Source: Alcaligenes pakistanensis (GTDB taxonomy: Bacteria > Pseudomonadota > Gammaproteobacteria > Burkholderiales > Burkholderiaceae_B). Taken from it: 64,000 nucleotides of DNA. Below the pieces are notes generated by a model, which did not search any database, was not told the DNA's origin, and saw nothing but the letters and a program-made list of their open reading frames with translations. Shown here one piece after another: positions 44,895 through 53,776 of the stretch; within the stretch, counting starts at the first letter, position 1, and every line of letters begins with the position of its first letter. A program made the translations under genes and the position numbers. Location: contig NZ_BMZN01000003.1 in assembly GCF_014652815.1 (NCBI RefSeq), positions 451,429 through 515,428 on the forward strand, given 5' to 3'.

Positions 44895-44921
44895 CTCCAG
44901 ACTTCTTAACGAAGTCTGGAG
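44895..44921 (+). terminator. Terminator after FepA-like gene
   Basis: CTCCAGACTTC (44895-44905) pairs perfectly with GAAGTCTGGAG (44911-44921), loop TTAAC, followed by GCGTTTTG. Confidence 0.8.
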
Positions 44922-45009
44922 GCGTTTTGAGGCTTAACGTCTCCTTTTTGCAACCAATATAAGAATTAGTCTCATTGTTATTCAAGATACGCGCCGTCAG
45001 GGTTGAATC

Positions 45010-45033
45010 GATAATGAGAATAGGTATCATTAT
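45010..45033 (+). promoter_or_regulatory. Extended Fur box upstream of CirA-like receptor
   Basis: GATAATGAGAAT directly followed by repeated ATTATC-type hexamers (TAGGTATCATTAT) fits overlapping Fur sites; the first 12 nt match the consensus at 11 positions. A weaker ATTAGTCTCATTGTTATTC site lies at about 44965-44983. Confidence 0.75.
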
Positions 45034-45115
45034 TTTCGCTGTAAGGAAAACACTGCTGTAAAGAGCAACGCAACCGCAGCACACGCTAAAAACAGACACA
45101 AATTGGAAGTCGTCA

Positions 45116-47098
45116 ATGAAATCTCTATTTACCGTAAAGCGCTTGCCGCTCGTTCTGGCAGGCGTTTTTGCTGCCAGCGGTGCAGTTGCTCAACAAAGCA
45201 CACCCGTTCAACTCAGCCCTGTGGTTGTTACCGCTTCCGGCTTTGAGCAAGACATCAAAGAAGCTCCTGCTTCGATTACTGTCATTACCCGCGAAGAGTT
45301 AGAAAACAAGTTCTATCGCGATGCCTACGACGCCCTGCAAGATGTGCCCGGCGTTATTGTGACCGGCGGCGGTGATCGTCGCGACATCACGATTCGTGGC
45401 ATGAGCTCCAAATACACGCTGATCCTGATCGACGGCAAACGTCAAAGCTCGGCCGAAACCCGCACCAACTCGGACTCCTCCGGGGTTGAAGGCGGCTGGA
45501 CGCCTCCCCTGTCTGAAATTGAGCGTATTGAAGTGGTGCGCGGCCCTATGTCCTCGCTGTATGGCTCCGATGCCATGGGCGGTGTGATCAACATCATTAC
45601 CCGCAAAGTTCCCAAAGAATGGGGCGGCTCCATTCGTCTGGACAGCACCTTGCAAGCACATAGCCGCTCTGGTGATATTTTCCAGGGTAACTTCATGCTG
45701 GGTGGCCCCATCAAAGAAGGCGTCCTGGGACTGCAAGTGTATGGCCAGCAGACCAACCGCAAAGAAGACGATATCTACGACGGCTATCGCAAGCGCGAAT
45801 CATTTGAAGTCGGCGCAAAACTGAGCCTGACTCCAACCGAAAACCACAGTTTTGTACTCGAAGGCAGCTCCAAGCGTCAGAAATACAACTCCACATTGGG
45901 TAAAACGGTTGAGCCCATTGCCCCTGGCGTACCCTGCGACCGCTCTGGCTGCCCAGACAGCTCTGAAACGGATTACCGTGGCGAAAAAGTTTCTTTGACT
46001 CACAGTGGCAACTGGGGCTTTGCGACTTCCGATACCTACGTGCAGCAGGAAGACTTCAACAACAAGTCGCGTGATATGCGCATCAAAAATACCGATGCAC
46101 GTACTGCGTGGGTAGCACCGCTAGGCGATCACTTGCTGACCATCGGCTCTTCCTACCAACACCAGAAGCTGAACGACCAAACCGGTAACCAGCTCACCAC
46201 TGGCATCAACCGCGTCAAGCGCACCCAATGGGCCTTGTTCCTGGAAGATGAATGGAGTCTGACCAACAGCTTTGCCTTGACCGGCGGTGTACGTTACGAC
46301 CACGACGAAAACTATAGCAAACACTTCAGTCCCCGTGTGTATGGGGTGTGGACTGCCAACGATAACTGGACCATCAAAGGTGGTGTTTCTACCGGTTTCC
46401 GCGCCCCCGATTTGCGTCAGACTGTCGCGGGCTGGGGCCAAGTCAGCCGGGGCGGCAATATGTACGGCAACCCCGATCTGAAGCCCGAAAAGTCCCTCTC
46501 CCAGGAGTTTGGAGTGATGTATGACACGCTGGAAGGTTTTTCAGCCGGTGTCACCCTGTTCAACAACGACTTTAAAGACAAAATCACTCGTATTGCGTGC
46601 CCGCTCAGCAAATGTACTGACGGCCCTAACCAGTTCGGCTCCAACCCGACAACCTACGAAAACGTAGACAAAGCGGTCACTCGTGGGGTCGAGACCAACT
46701 TCAGCTGGGATCTGGCTCAAGACTGGACCGTGAAAGCTAACTACACCTATACCGACTCCAAGCAAAAGAGCGGTCCCAACGAAGGTCAGCCTCTGAACCA
46801 GATGCCCAAGCACATGGCTAATGTCAGCCTGGATTGGCGTCCTACCGAGAAGATCAGCACATGGGCACGGGTGAACTTCCGTGGCAAAGAAAGCGAACCC
46901 GTCACGTCCGCATCCTCTTCAACGACCAAAGCCCCCTCCTACACCTTTGTGGATCTGGGCGGTACGTACAAGCTGAACAAGAACGTAGACCTGTACGCCG
47001 GCATCTACAACATTATGGATAAACAAATCCGCTACGAAGACTACAGCTATGTGGAAGACGGCCGTCGCTACTGGCTGGGCGTAGGCTTGCGTTTCTAA
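45116..47098 (+). CDS. TonB-dependent siderophore receptor, CirA/IrgA-like
   Basis: 660 residues: signal peptide to about residue 25 (SGAVA-Q), TonB-box region (VVVTASGFEQ), plug with RDAYDALQDVPGVIVTGGGDRRDITIRGMSS and YTLILIDGKRQSS, then a barrel ending WLGVGLRF. Length and plug motifs place it with CirA/IrgA-type ferric catecholate receptors. It has no STN domain. It has its own Fur-boxed promoter and is followed by a hairpin, then the second fecI-like gene. The ligand is inferred from family only. Confidence 0.9.
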   Translation: MKSLFTVKRLPLVLAGVFAASGAVAQQSTPVQLSPVVVTASGFEQDIKEAPASITVITREELENKFYRDAYDALQDVPGVIVTGGGDRRDITIRGMSSKYTLILIDGKRQSSAETRTNSDSSGVEGGWTPPLSEIERIEVVRGPMSSLYGSDAMGGVINIITRKVPKEWGGSIRLDSTLQAHSRSGDIFQGNFMLGGPIKEGVLGLQVYGQQTNRKEDDIYDGYRKRESFEVGAKLSLTPTENHSFVLEGSSKRQKYNSTLGKTVEPIAPGVPCDRSGCPDSSETDYRGEKVSLTHSGNWGFATSDTYVQQEDFNNKSRDMRIKNTDARTAWVAPLGDHLLTIGSSYQHQKLNDQTGNQLTTGINRVKRTQWALFLEDEWSLTNSFALTGGVRYDHDENYSKHFSPRVYGVWTANDNWTIKGGVSTGFRAPDLRQTVAGWGQVSRGGNMYGNPDLKPEKSLSQEFGVMYDTLEGFSAGVTLFNNDFKDKITRIACPLSKCTDGPNQFGSNPTTYENVDKAVTRGVETNFSWDLAQDWTVKANYTYTDSKQKSGPNEGQPLNQMPKHMANVSLDWRPTEKISTWARVNFRGKESEPVTSASSSTTKAPSYTFVDLGGTYKLNKNVDLYAGIYNIMDKQIRYEDYSYVEDGRRYWLGVGLRF

Positions 47099-47121
47099 GT
47101 CTATTGCCTCCGTGCTCTACA

Positions 47122-47160
47122 GCGGGAGTCCAGGTGCGCTCTGACACTAACGACTCCCGC
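47122..47160. terminator. Hairpin after CirA-like gene
   Basis: GCGGGAGTC (47122-47130) and GACTCCCGC (47152-47160) form a 9-bp stem with a 21-nt loop; no U-tract. Possibly a weak terminator before the sigma-factor gene. Confidence 0.4.
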
Positions 47161-47222
47161 CTGCGTTCCCCCAACCTCGGGAGCAAGGCTTTGCCACTCT
47201 GTTTGAGCACACGGCACGCTGT

Positions 47223-47741
47223 ATGAGCCCACCACGCCGCCCCTCCCGGCCCGAGCCAACCTGGTTGGCCCGCTACCGTGATTTGTTCAAAAGCTGGTCC
47301 CAACGCCAGTCTAGTTCCCACGATGCCGAAGATGCACTGCATGATGCTGCCCTGGCTCTGCTAAGCCGCGACAATAGCGCCGTACAAGACCCGGCGGCTT
47401 ACTTCTACCGCAGTGCCCAACACAAGTTGTATGCCCAAGCCCGTGCCCAGCGAGCCCATGCCAGCCTATCCCTGAGCGATCTTGCCCAGGACGAGCATCC
47501 TTTTCTGGATGACTCGCAATCAAACGCACGCACCCTGCAACTTAGCCGGGCCTTGGAAGCGGCACTAGCCCAATTACCTTTAAAATGCCGCCAAGCCTAT
47601 GTCTGGCATCGGCTGGAAGGATATAGTCAGCGCGAGATAGCCGAACGACTCGGTGTGTCCTTGAACTCGGTCGAGCGCTATATCATGCGGGCCCTGCAAC
47701 ATGTAAGCGAACAACTACACGCCTATCGAGGGGATGAGTAA
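47223..47741 (+). CDS. ECF sigma factor, FecI-like (second system)
   Basis: 172 residues, paralogous to the sigma factor at 5361-5867. Region 2 is HDAEDALHDAALALL with AYFYRSAQHKLYAQAR; region 4 is LPLKCRQAYVWHRLEGYSQREIAERLGVSLNSVERYI. It is followed without a gap by a fecR-like gene (8-nt overlap) and then an STN-type receptor, giving the same order as the first system. I see no Fur box directly upstream, unlike the first system. Confidence 0.9.
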   Translation: MSPPRRPSRPEPTWLARYRDLFKSWSQRQSSSHDAEDALHDAALALLSRDNSAVQDPAAYFYRSAQHKLYAQARAQRAHASLSLSDLAQDEHPFLDDSQSNARTLQLSRALEAALAQLPLKCRQAYVWHRLEGYSQREIAERLGVSLNSVERYIMRALQHVSEQLHAYRGDE

Positions 47742-48768
47742 TGCCTGCCCCCTCCTGTTTCTTGATATCGACCACGGTGTTTACATGCACCTGAGCCCTG
47801 ACCACACTGTGCCCGACGACCCACGCGCTGCAGCGGCTTTCTGGCTGAGCAAATCCAGCTTGCGCCCGCTATCCGATCAAGAGCAGCAAGCCTTGCAAGA
47901 CTGGCTGCAAAACGCTGCCCATCGCCATGAATACGAGCTGATGAAAGGGGTGTGGAATGCAACGGCCCTGGTACCTGCTGAGCGCCTCAGAGCCTTAGCG
48001 AAAGATCCCCAAACGCCCCCTCGTAGACAGGGCTTAGGCTGGAGCGGTGGTCTGGCCCTGGGGGCAGTAGTCTGCATCACAGTCGCGCTGACTCAGTTCG
48101 AGTTCAACCCGGAACAAGCCTGGCACGAAGCCAACTACAGCAGCGCTGTTGGTGAAATTCGTCGTGTCACCTTGCCTGACCAGAGCGTCATTACCCTGAA
48201 CACAGATACCCGTCTGCAAGTCCGCTATTTCGCCCACCGCCGCGAGATTGCTCTACTGCGTGGCCAAGCACTCTTCGAAGTGCAATCTGATCGTGCTCAG
48301 CCCTTTGATGTGCAGGCCGGAGACACGCAGGTACGGGTAACCGGCACGCGCTTTGATGTGCTGTATTTGCCCGAACAAACTCAAGTCACCGTGCAGTCTG
48401 GCTCGGTGCGGGTTCGTCAAGGAGCCTGGTGGTGGCGTCAGCAAGTTGATCTACATGCAGATCAACAAATTTCCTTGAGTCCGCAAATAACGGAGTTGAA
48501 AGCACAAACTGCCGATGTTCAAAGTGCTCTGTCCTGGGAGCAGGGCACCTTGATCTACAAGAACGTTCGTCTGGATCAAGCTATCGCCCAGATCAACCGC
48601 TACAGGACCAAGCCCATCACCTTGAGCCAAGCGAGCTTAGGTGCCATCCGCATTGGCGGCACAGTTCCTATTGCCCGCACGCAAGACTTTCTAGACACTC
48701 TGCCCCGCATTGCGGCTGTGCGAGTCGAACATCAAGTCAATGGCGAAGCACTGATTCTGCCTAAATAG
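47734..48768 (+). CDS. FecR-family anti-sigma / signalling regulator (second system)
   Basis: 344 residues if translation starts at ATG 47734, which overlaps the sigma gene by 8 nt; ATG 47785 (327 residues, MHLSPDHT) is equally plausible because the preceding 17 residues are unlike other FecR N-termini. The N-terminal anti-sigma part is AAAAFWLSKSSLRPLSDQEQQALQDWL. A membrane segment follows at about residues 107-122, then the FecR domain with RGQALFEVQSDRAQPFDVQAGDTQVRVTGTRF and a C-terminal STN-like module. It links the receptor downstream to the sigma factor upstream. Confidence 0.88.
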   Translation: MSNACPLLFLDIDHGVYMHLSPDHTVPDDPRAAAAFWLSKSSLRPLSDQEQQALQDWLQNAAHRHEYELMKGVWNATALVPAERLRALAKDPQTPPRRQGLGWSGGLALGAVVCITVALTQFEFNPEQAWHEANYSSAVGEIRRVTLPDQSVITLNTDTRLQVRYFAHRREIALLRGQALFEVQSDRAQPFDVQAGDTQVRVTGTRFDVLYLPEQTQVTVQSGSVRVRQGAWWWRQQVDLHADQQISLSPQITELKAQTADVQSALSWEQGTLIYKNVRLDQAIAQINRYRTKPITLSQASLGAIRIGGTVPIARTQDFLDTLPRIAAVRVEHQVNGEALILPK

Positions 48769-48815
48769 CCAGCCCCAACGCCCTAGCCCTACCCAGAAAC
48801 AAATAATTACAACAT

Positions 48816-48834
48816 AAGAATGATTTTCATTCAG
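48816..48834 (-). promoter_or_regulatory. Fur box upstream of second STN-type receptor
   Basis: The minus-strand core AATGAAAATCATT matches the central 13 nt of the Fur consensus at 12 positions (plus strand 48819-48831). It lies about 115 nt upstream of the receptor start, between fecR and the receptor. Confidence 0.75.
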
Positions 48835-48949
48835 GGTTTTTATCTCTCAAGCACTCCTTATCTGTAATGGGCTTGAAAACCCAGACCTACCTTTGGCCAA
48901 AGGGTATGTGCGCCACGGCGCACCCGTCATCAAGTTATTGGAAAAGAAC

Positions 48950-51439
48950 GTGAGTCGAATGCTGTTTCGATCCCCCGGCGTACCTTTTACACGTCTGAAC
49001 CGCCCCCTGTTAAGCCGCCTGCTGCTGGTCAGTGCTTTGAGTCTGGCTACGCTGCCAGGTCTGGTCAGTGCAGCCACTCCAACCCTGCAATGGCAACTGC
49101 CTGCCCAAGCCCTGGACACCTCTTTGATTGCGGTGGCCCAACAGGCATCCGTCCAACTGCTGTACGCTCCCGATATCCTGGCCGGACGTCAGGCCCCCTC
49201 CCTGCACGGCAGCATGACGCTAGATCAAGCCTTACAGCAACTGCTGACAGGCACTGGCATTCGCTATACCCGCCATGGCATGCAGGTAACGCTCAGCAAA
49301 GACGCAGACGACATTACCCAGCTACAGGCCGTACAGGTTCATGCAGCACGTGAGCAAAGCACCGAAACCAGCGACAGCTACCACAGCGACCTGCCCAGTT
49401 CGCAAGCGACCAAGATGTCTTTGACGCTGCGCGAAACACCGCAGTCCGTCAGCGTCATGACCCATCAGCGCATTCAGGATCAATCCCTGACACGCATTAC
49501 CGATGTCCTTCAGCAAGCGCCTGGCATCTCGGTGCAAAACACGGGCGGCAGTGAACGCTTCAGCGTCAATTCGCGTGGCTACAGCATCGGCCAATATCAA
49601 CTGGATGGAGTGCCCGTCGTAGTGGACGAAGGCACACAGGACGTCTCCCCCAGTTTGAGCGATATGGTGGTCTACGACCGTGTCGAACTGATACGCGGCG
49701 CCACGGGCCTGACTACGGGCTCGGGCGATCCATCCGGTACGCTTAACATGATCCGCAAGCGCCCCACCCAAGAGGCTCAAATCATTGCCAACGTTGGCCT
49801 GGGCTCTTGGTCGCGCCAGCGCTATGAGCTGGATCTGGCTGGCCCCATCAATAGCAGCGGCACTATCCGGGGACGCATGATCGGTGCCTGGCAAGGCTCA
49901 GACAGCTATATCGACTACTACGGTCAGAAAAAACAGGTGCTCTACGGCATTATGGAGGCCGATCTGGGCCCCAATACTCTGCTAACGGCAGGCGTGGATT
50001 ACCAGCGCACCCGCTCACGCGGTGCTATGGGCGGACTGGGTACACCCCTGTTCTTCAGCAATGGCGAGCAAGTGGATCTGGATGTCTCCACCAACTTGGC
50101 CAGCCGCAACAACTGGTACAACAACGATGCCTTAAACACCTTTGCCTCGGTGCAGCACGATTTTGGTCAGGACTGGACCGTTAAAGCTGCCGTCAATCGT
50201 TTGGATGCCACACGCCGTTTCCAAAACGTGATGGCAGGCATTACGTCCGGTTTTATCAATCAGCAAACCGGCGATGGTTTACCCTTGTGGGTACAAGGTG
50301 GCGACAGCCGCCAAACCCAAACCAGCGCCGACCTGCACATTACCGGCCCCTACACCCTGGGTGGCCGTCGTCATGAAATGGTTGCGGGTTTGTCTTTTAT
50401 GGAAGCCGACACACGCTTTGATTCCCTGAAAGATGTCAGCGGCATCACCAGCCGTCAGCGCTTCAATCTGTACAACTGGGATCATCAAGCCTTCCATCCC
50501 GTGTTCGAGCAAAACTACGACAACGACACCTACACCCGCGAGTACGCCGCCTACGCCGCTACCCGCTTAAGCCTGACAGATAGCTTGTCTGTGATTGGCG
50601 GTCTACGCATGGGCAACTATCGCTGGCAGTACCAGCAACTGTACGCAGACGCCCCCATGCAAATCTGGAACCAGCATGTGACGGCCTCCGCCAAAGACAT
50701 GATCACACCCTATCTGGGCGTGACTTACGATTTGAACGACCGGCACTCTTTGTACGCTAGCTACACCACGATATTCGCGCCGCAAACCACGCGTGATCGC
50801 AACGGCGGCATGCTGGACCCACGCGAAGGCGCCAACTACGAAGTGGGTGTAAAAAGCGATTGGCTGGACAGCAAGCTATCCACCAGTGCCGCCTTGTTCC
50901 TGATTCAGCAAGACAATCTGGCGGTGCCAGATGATGGTTATCTCGTCCCTGGCACAACAGACACCGCGGCGTACCGTGGCGAGAAAGGCGCACGCACACG
51001 CGGGTTGGACTTAGAGATCAATGGTGAATTAGCTCCGGGCTGGCAACTGGCGGCTTCTTACGCCTACAGCCGTACACAAGACAGCAAGGGAGAGCGTATC
51101 CGCACTACCATGCCCCAACACCTGCTGAAAGTCTGGACACGGTATCAACTACCTGGCGACTGGCATCGCCTGACCGTCGGCGCAGGAGTGAATTGGCAAA
51201 GCGCCATCGAAAACACCGTTTCCCCTTGGCAGATTGGCCGCCCTGTCACCGCTCGCCAAAGTGCATATGCCGTAACCAACGCGATGGCCCACTACCAGTT
51301 CAACAAACAACTGGGCGTCACCTTCAATGTGAATAATGTATTCAACCGCAAATACTTAAGCTCTATCGGCACGGTGTTTAATACCGGCTACTACGGCGAG
51401 CCGCGGAATGTGCGCCTGAACCTGCGCTACGCTTTCTAA
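48950..51439 (+). CDS. TonB-dependent siderophore receptor with STN signalling domain (second system)
   Basis: About 829 residues from GTG 48950 (GGAAA 5 nt upstream); ATG 48959 is an alternative and a frame extension to 48893 is unlikely. Signal peptide to about residue 41 (GLVSAA), STN domain at about 48-115 (TSLIAVAQQASVQLLYAPDIL, LDQALQQLLTGTGIRY), plug with ETPQSVSVMTHQRIQDQ and YDRVELIRGATGLTTGSGDPSG, then a barrel ending NLRYAF. It resembles the receptor at 1656-4064 and belongs to the FpvA/FhuE-like ferric-siderophore group. The ligand is unknown. Confidence 0.9.
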   Translation: MSRMLFRSPGVPFTRLNRPLLSRLLLVSALSLATLPGLVSAATPTLQWQLPAQALDTSLIAVAQQASVQLLYAPDILAGRQAPSLHGSMTLDQALQQLLTGTGIRYTRHGMQVTLSKDADDITQLQAVQVHAAREQSTETSDSYHSDLPSSQATKMSLTLRETPQSVSVMTHQRIQDQSLTRITDVLQQAPGISVQNTGGSERFSVNSRGYSIGQYQLDGVPVVVDEGTQDVSPSLSDMVVYDRVELIRGATGLTTGSGDPSGTLNMIRKRPTQEAQIIANVGLGSWSRQRYELDLAGPINSSGTIRGRMIGAWQGSDSYIDYYGQKKQVLYGIMEADLGPNTLLTAGVDYQRTRSRGAMGGLGTPLFFSNGEQVDLDVSTNLASRNNWYNNDALNTFASVQHDFGQDWTVKAAVNRLDATRRFQNVMAGITSGFINQQTGDGLPLWVQGGDSRQTQTSADLHITGPYTLGGRRHEMVAGLSFMEADTRFDSLKDVSGITSRQRFNLYNWDHQAFHPVFEQNYDNDTYTREYAAYAATRLSLTDSLSVIGGLRMGNYRWQYQQLYADAPMQIWNQHVTASAKDMITPYLGVTYDLNDRHSLYASYTTIFAPQTTRDRNGGMLDPREGANYEVGVKSDWLDSKLSTSAALFLIQQDNLAVPDDGYLVPGTTDTAAYRGEKGARTRGLDLEINGELAPGWQLAASYAYSRTQDSKGERIRTTMPQHLLKVWTRYQLPGDWHRLTVGAGVNWQSAIENTVSPWQIGRPVTARQSAYAVTNAMAHYQFNKQLGVTFNVNNVFNRKYLSSIGTVFNTGYYGEPRNVRLNLRYAF

Positions 51440-51582
51440 ACGCTTTTCCTGTTTGATTTTGGCCAGTACCACAGGGTGCTGGCCAGCCAGGACGACCCTC
51501 CCCAGCCCAGCGGCAACAGCGCTAGACTAAAGCTTGTTTGCCATCTGCCTGACTATCCAGTCGACACATTCGGGAGCTGATC

Positions 51583-52671
51583 TTGTCGTCCACCGAGCCT
51601 GACCTCGCTATCTACGCAGGCCCTCGCGCTTATCGTCACATTCAAAACAATGGTCTGCATGCCCACGATATAGGCACGCTGATTGGCAGTGCGGGTGGCC
51701 CCAAGGCTTTGGCGCTGACTGGACTGGATCAGTATCTGTTTGCGGACTGGCTCAATACGCATGACGAACCGCTCTGGCTGTTTGGCAGCTCTATCGCCTC
51801 CTGGCGTTTCGCCTGCGCGGCACAAGACAATCCCCACCAAGCCTTTGAGGACTTTGCGCAGCTCTATATCCATAGCCCCTTCCCGCCGCAGTCCACGGTC
51901 GCTGACATTACGCGCTCAACCCAAAGCATGCTTAAAACCCTGCTAGGAGACGAACACGCACAGGCGGCAATCCTGAATCACCCGCGCTATCGTTTTGCGA
52001 TTACAGTGGCTCGCAGCAAGGGCTGGGCGGGTTCCCGCGATCAACGACAATTGAGCGCCGCCTTACTAAGCTGCATGGTCGGCAATTATCTTCACCCCGC
52101 CATCCCGCACTGGTTTTTCGAGCGAGTCATCGTCCACGACACACGCAGCCCCTTGCCCATTCACGGCAAGCACCACAACCAGGCCCGTTACGCCGCCCTG
52201 GACCACAACAATCTGTTTGAAACCCTGGCTGCCAGCACCGCCATTCCGCTGGTCATTGACGGCGTTGATGCCGCCCACAACTGGCCAGCAGGGCTGTACC
52301 GTGATGGAGGGCTGGTTGACTACAACTTCTGCGCGCTGGATCTGGACGGCCCTGGCCTGACACTGTTCCCTCATTTCACCCAAAAAATCAGCGCCAGCTG
52401 GTTCGACAAATACCTGCCCCGCTGGCAAAAGGCCCGCCGCCCCCACAGCCTGGACAATCTGGTTCTGCTTTGCCCAAGTCCTACTTTCTACGAGCGTCTA
52501 AAAAACCGCAAAATCCCCGATCGCTCTGATTACAAGCGTCTATCTGACACGGATCGACGAAAGGCTTGGCAAAACTCTGTCGAGCAAAGCCAGCGGCTGG
52601 GCGAGCAATTCGCACAATGGGTAGCAACGGATCAATTTGCTCAAGTCGTCCGCCCACTGCCCTTTCCCTGA
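51583..52671 (+). CDS. Patatin-like phospholipase family protein
   Basis: 362 residues beginning at TTG 51583, supported by GGGAG 6 nt upstream. The patatin fold is indicated by an oxyanion-type GSAGGPKALAL near residues 35-45, a nucleophile elbow FGSSIASW (Ser70) and the catalytic Asp in YRDGGLVDYN. The elbow reads G-S-S-I-A, so the last Gly of the GxSxG consensus is Ala; activity is likely but not certain. It has no signal peptide. Neighbours (iron receptor, selD) give no functional hint. It may hydrolyse lipid acyl esters. Confidence 0.78.
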   Translation: MSSTEPDLAIYAGPRAYRHIQNNGLHAHDIGTLIGSAGGPKALALTGLDQYLFADWLNTHDEPLWLFGSSIASWRFACAAQDNPHQAFEDFAQLYIHSPFPPQSTVADITRSTQSMLKTLLGDEHAQAAILNHPRYRFAITVARSKGWAGSRDQRQLSAALLSCMVGNYLHPAIPHWFFERVIVHDTRSPLPIHGKHHNQARYAALDHNNLFETLAASTAIPLVIDGVDAAHNWPAGLYRDGGLVDYNFCALDLDGPGLTLFPHFTQKISASWFDKYLPRWQKARRPHSLDNLVLLCPSPTFYERLKNRKIPDRSDYKRLSDTDRRKAWQNSVEQSQRLGEQFAQWVATDQFAQVVRPLPFP

Positions 52672-52741
52672 GTAAAAGCATGCAGCGGGCCAAAGCAGTT
52701 TAGTATCATTTCAACTTCAACCTATTTCACGGTGCGCGCTC

Positions 52742-53776
52742 ATGGATACTCCCATTCGTCTGACCCAATACAGTCATGGAGCCGGTTGCGGCTGCAAGAT
52801 TTCCCCCAAGGTACTGGACATTATCCTGGCGGGCAGCGGTGCCCAGAATGTGGACCCGAACCTATGGGTAGGCAATACCTCGCGTGACGATGCAGCCGTC
52901 TACGGCCTGGACGAAGAACGTGGCGTAGTCTCCACCACGGACTTTTTCATGCCCATCGTGGACGACCCCTACGACTTTGGACGCATTGCCGCGACCAACG
53001 CTATCAGTGATATCTATGCCATGGGCGGCAAACCTATCATGGCGATTGCCATTTTGGGCTGGCCTATCAATGTCTTGTCACCCGAAGTCGCCCGCGAAGT
53101 CGTGCGCGGCGGGCGCGCTGCCTGTGACGCCGCCGGAATCACCTTGGCGGGCGGCCACTCCATTGATGCCCCCGAGCCTATTTTTGGTCTGGCTGTCACT
53201 GGTGTGGTGGACAAGAGCCAATTAAAACGCAACGACACCGCCACCGAGGGCTGCCAGCTTTATCTGACCAAGCCTTTGGGCATTGGTGTGCTGACTACCG
53301 CCGAGAAGAAAGCCAAACTGCGCCCCGAAGACCAGAACCTGGCACGTGACTGGATGTGTACCTTGAACACACCCGGTACCCGCTTTGCACAACTGCCTGG
53401 CGTCAAAGCGATGACGGACGTAACTGGCTTTGGCCTGCTGGGCCACCTGATCGAAATGGCTGATGGCAGTGGCCTGACCGCACGCCTGAACCTGGGGCGC
53501 GTCCCCCTTTTGCCCGGTATTGAGCACTACCTGGAACAGGGCTGCGTTCCCGGCGGCACGCAACGTAACTTTGACAGCTACGGCCACCGCATCGCCCCCA
53601 TCAGCCAAGAACAAATCAATATTCTGTGCGACCCACAAACCAGCGGCGGTCTGCTGGTGGCGGTTGAACCCGCTGCCACGGCTGAGTTCCTGGCAGCCGC
53701 GGCCGAACTGGGGTTGAAACTGGACGCCATTGGAGAGTTCATCCCTGCTAAAACCCATGCTGTCGAACTCGCTTGA
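52742..53776 (+). CDS. selD: Selenide, water dikinase (selenophosphate synthetase)
   Basis: 344 residues. It makes selenophosphate from selenide and ATP, the selenium donor for both SelA and SelU. The N-terminal active site is [15 protein letters not shown] with Cys16, Cys18 and Lys19, so this SelD uses Cys rather than Sec. AIR-synthase-like domains follow ([30 protein letters not shown]). It overlaps selU by one nucleotide. It lies 13.6 kb from selC. Confidence 0.97.
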   Translation: MDTPIRLTQYSHGAGCGCKISPKVLDIILAGSGAQNVDPNLWVGNTSRDDAAVYGLDEERGVVSTTDFFMPIVDDPYDFGRIAATNAISDIYAMGGKPIMAIAILGWPINVLSPEVAREVVRGGRAACDAAGITLAGGHSIDAPEPIFGLAVTGVVDKSQLKRNDTATEGCQLYLTKPLGIGVLTTAEKKAKLRPEDQNLARDWMCTLNTPGTRFAQLPGVKAMTDVTGFGLLGHLIEMADGSGLTARLNLGRVPLLPGIEHYLEQGCVPGGTQRNFDSYGHRIAPISQEQINILCDPQTSGGLLVAVEPAATAEFLAAAAELGLKLDAIGEFIPAKTHAVELA

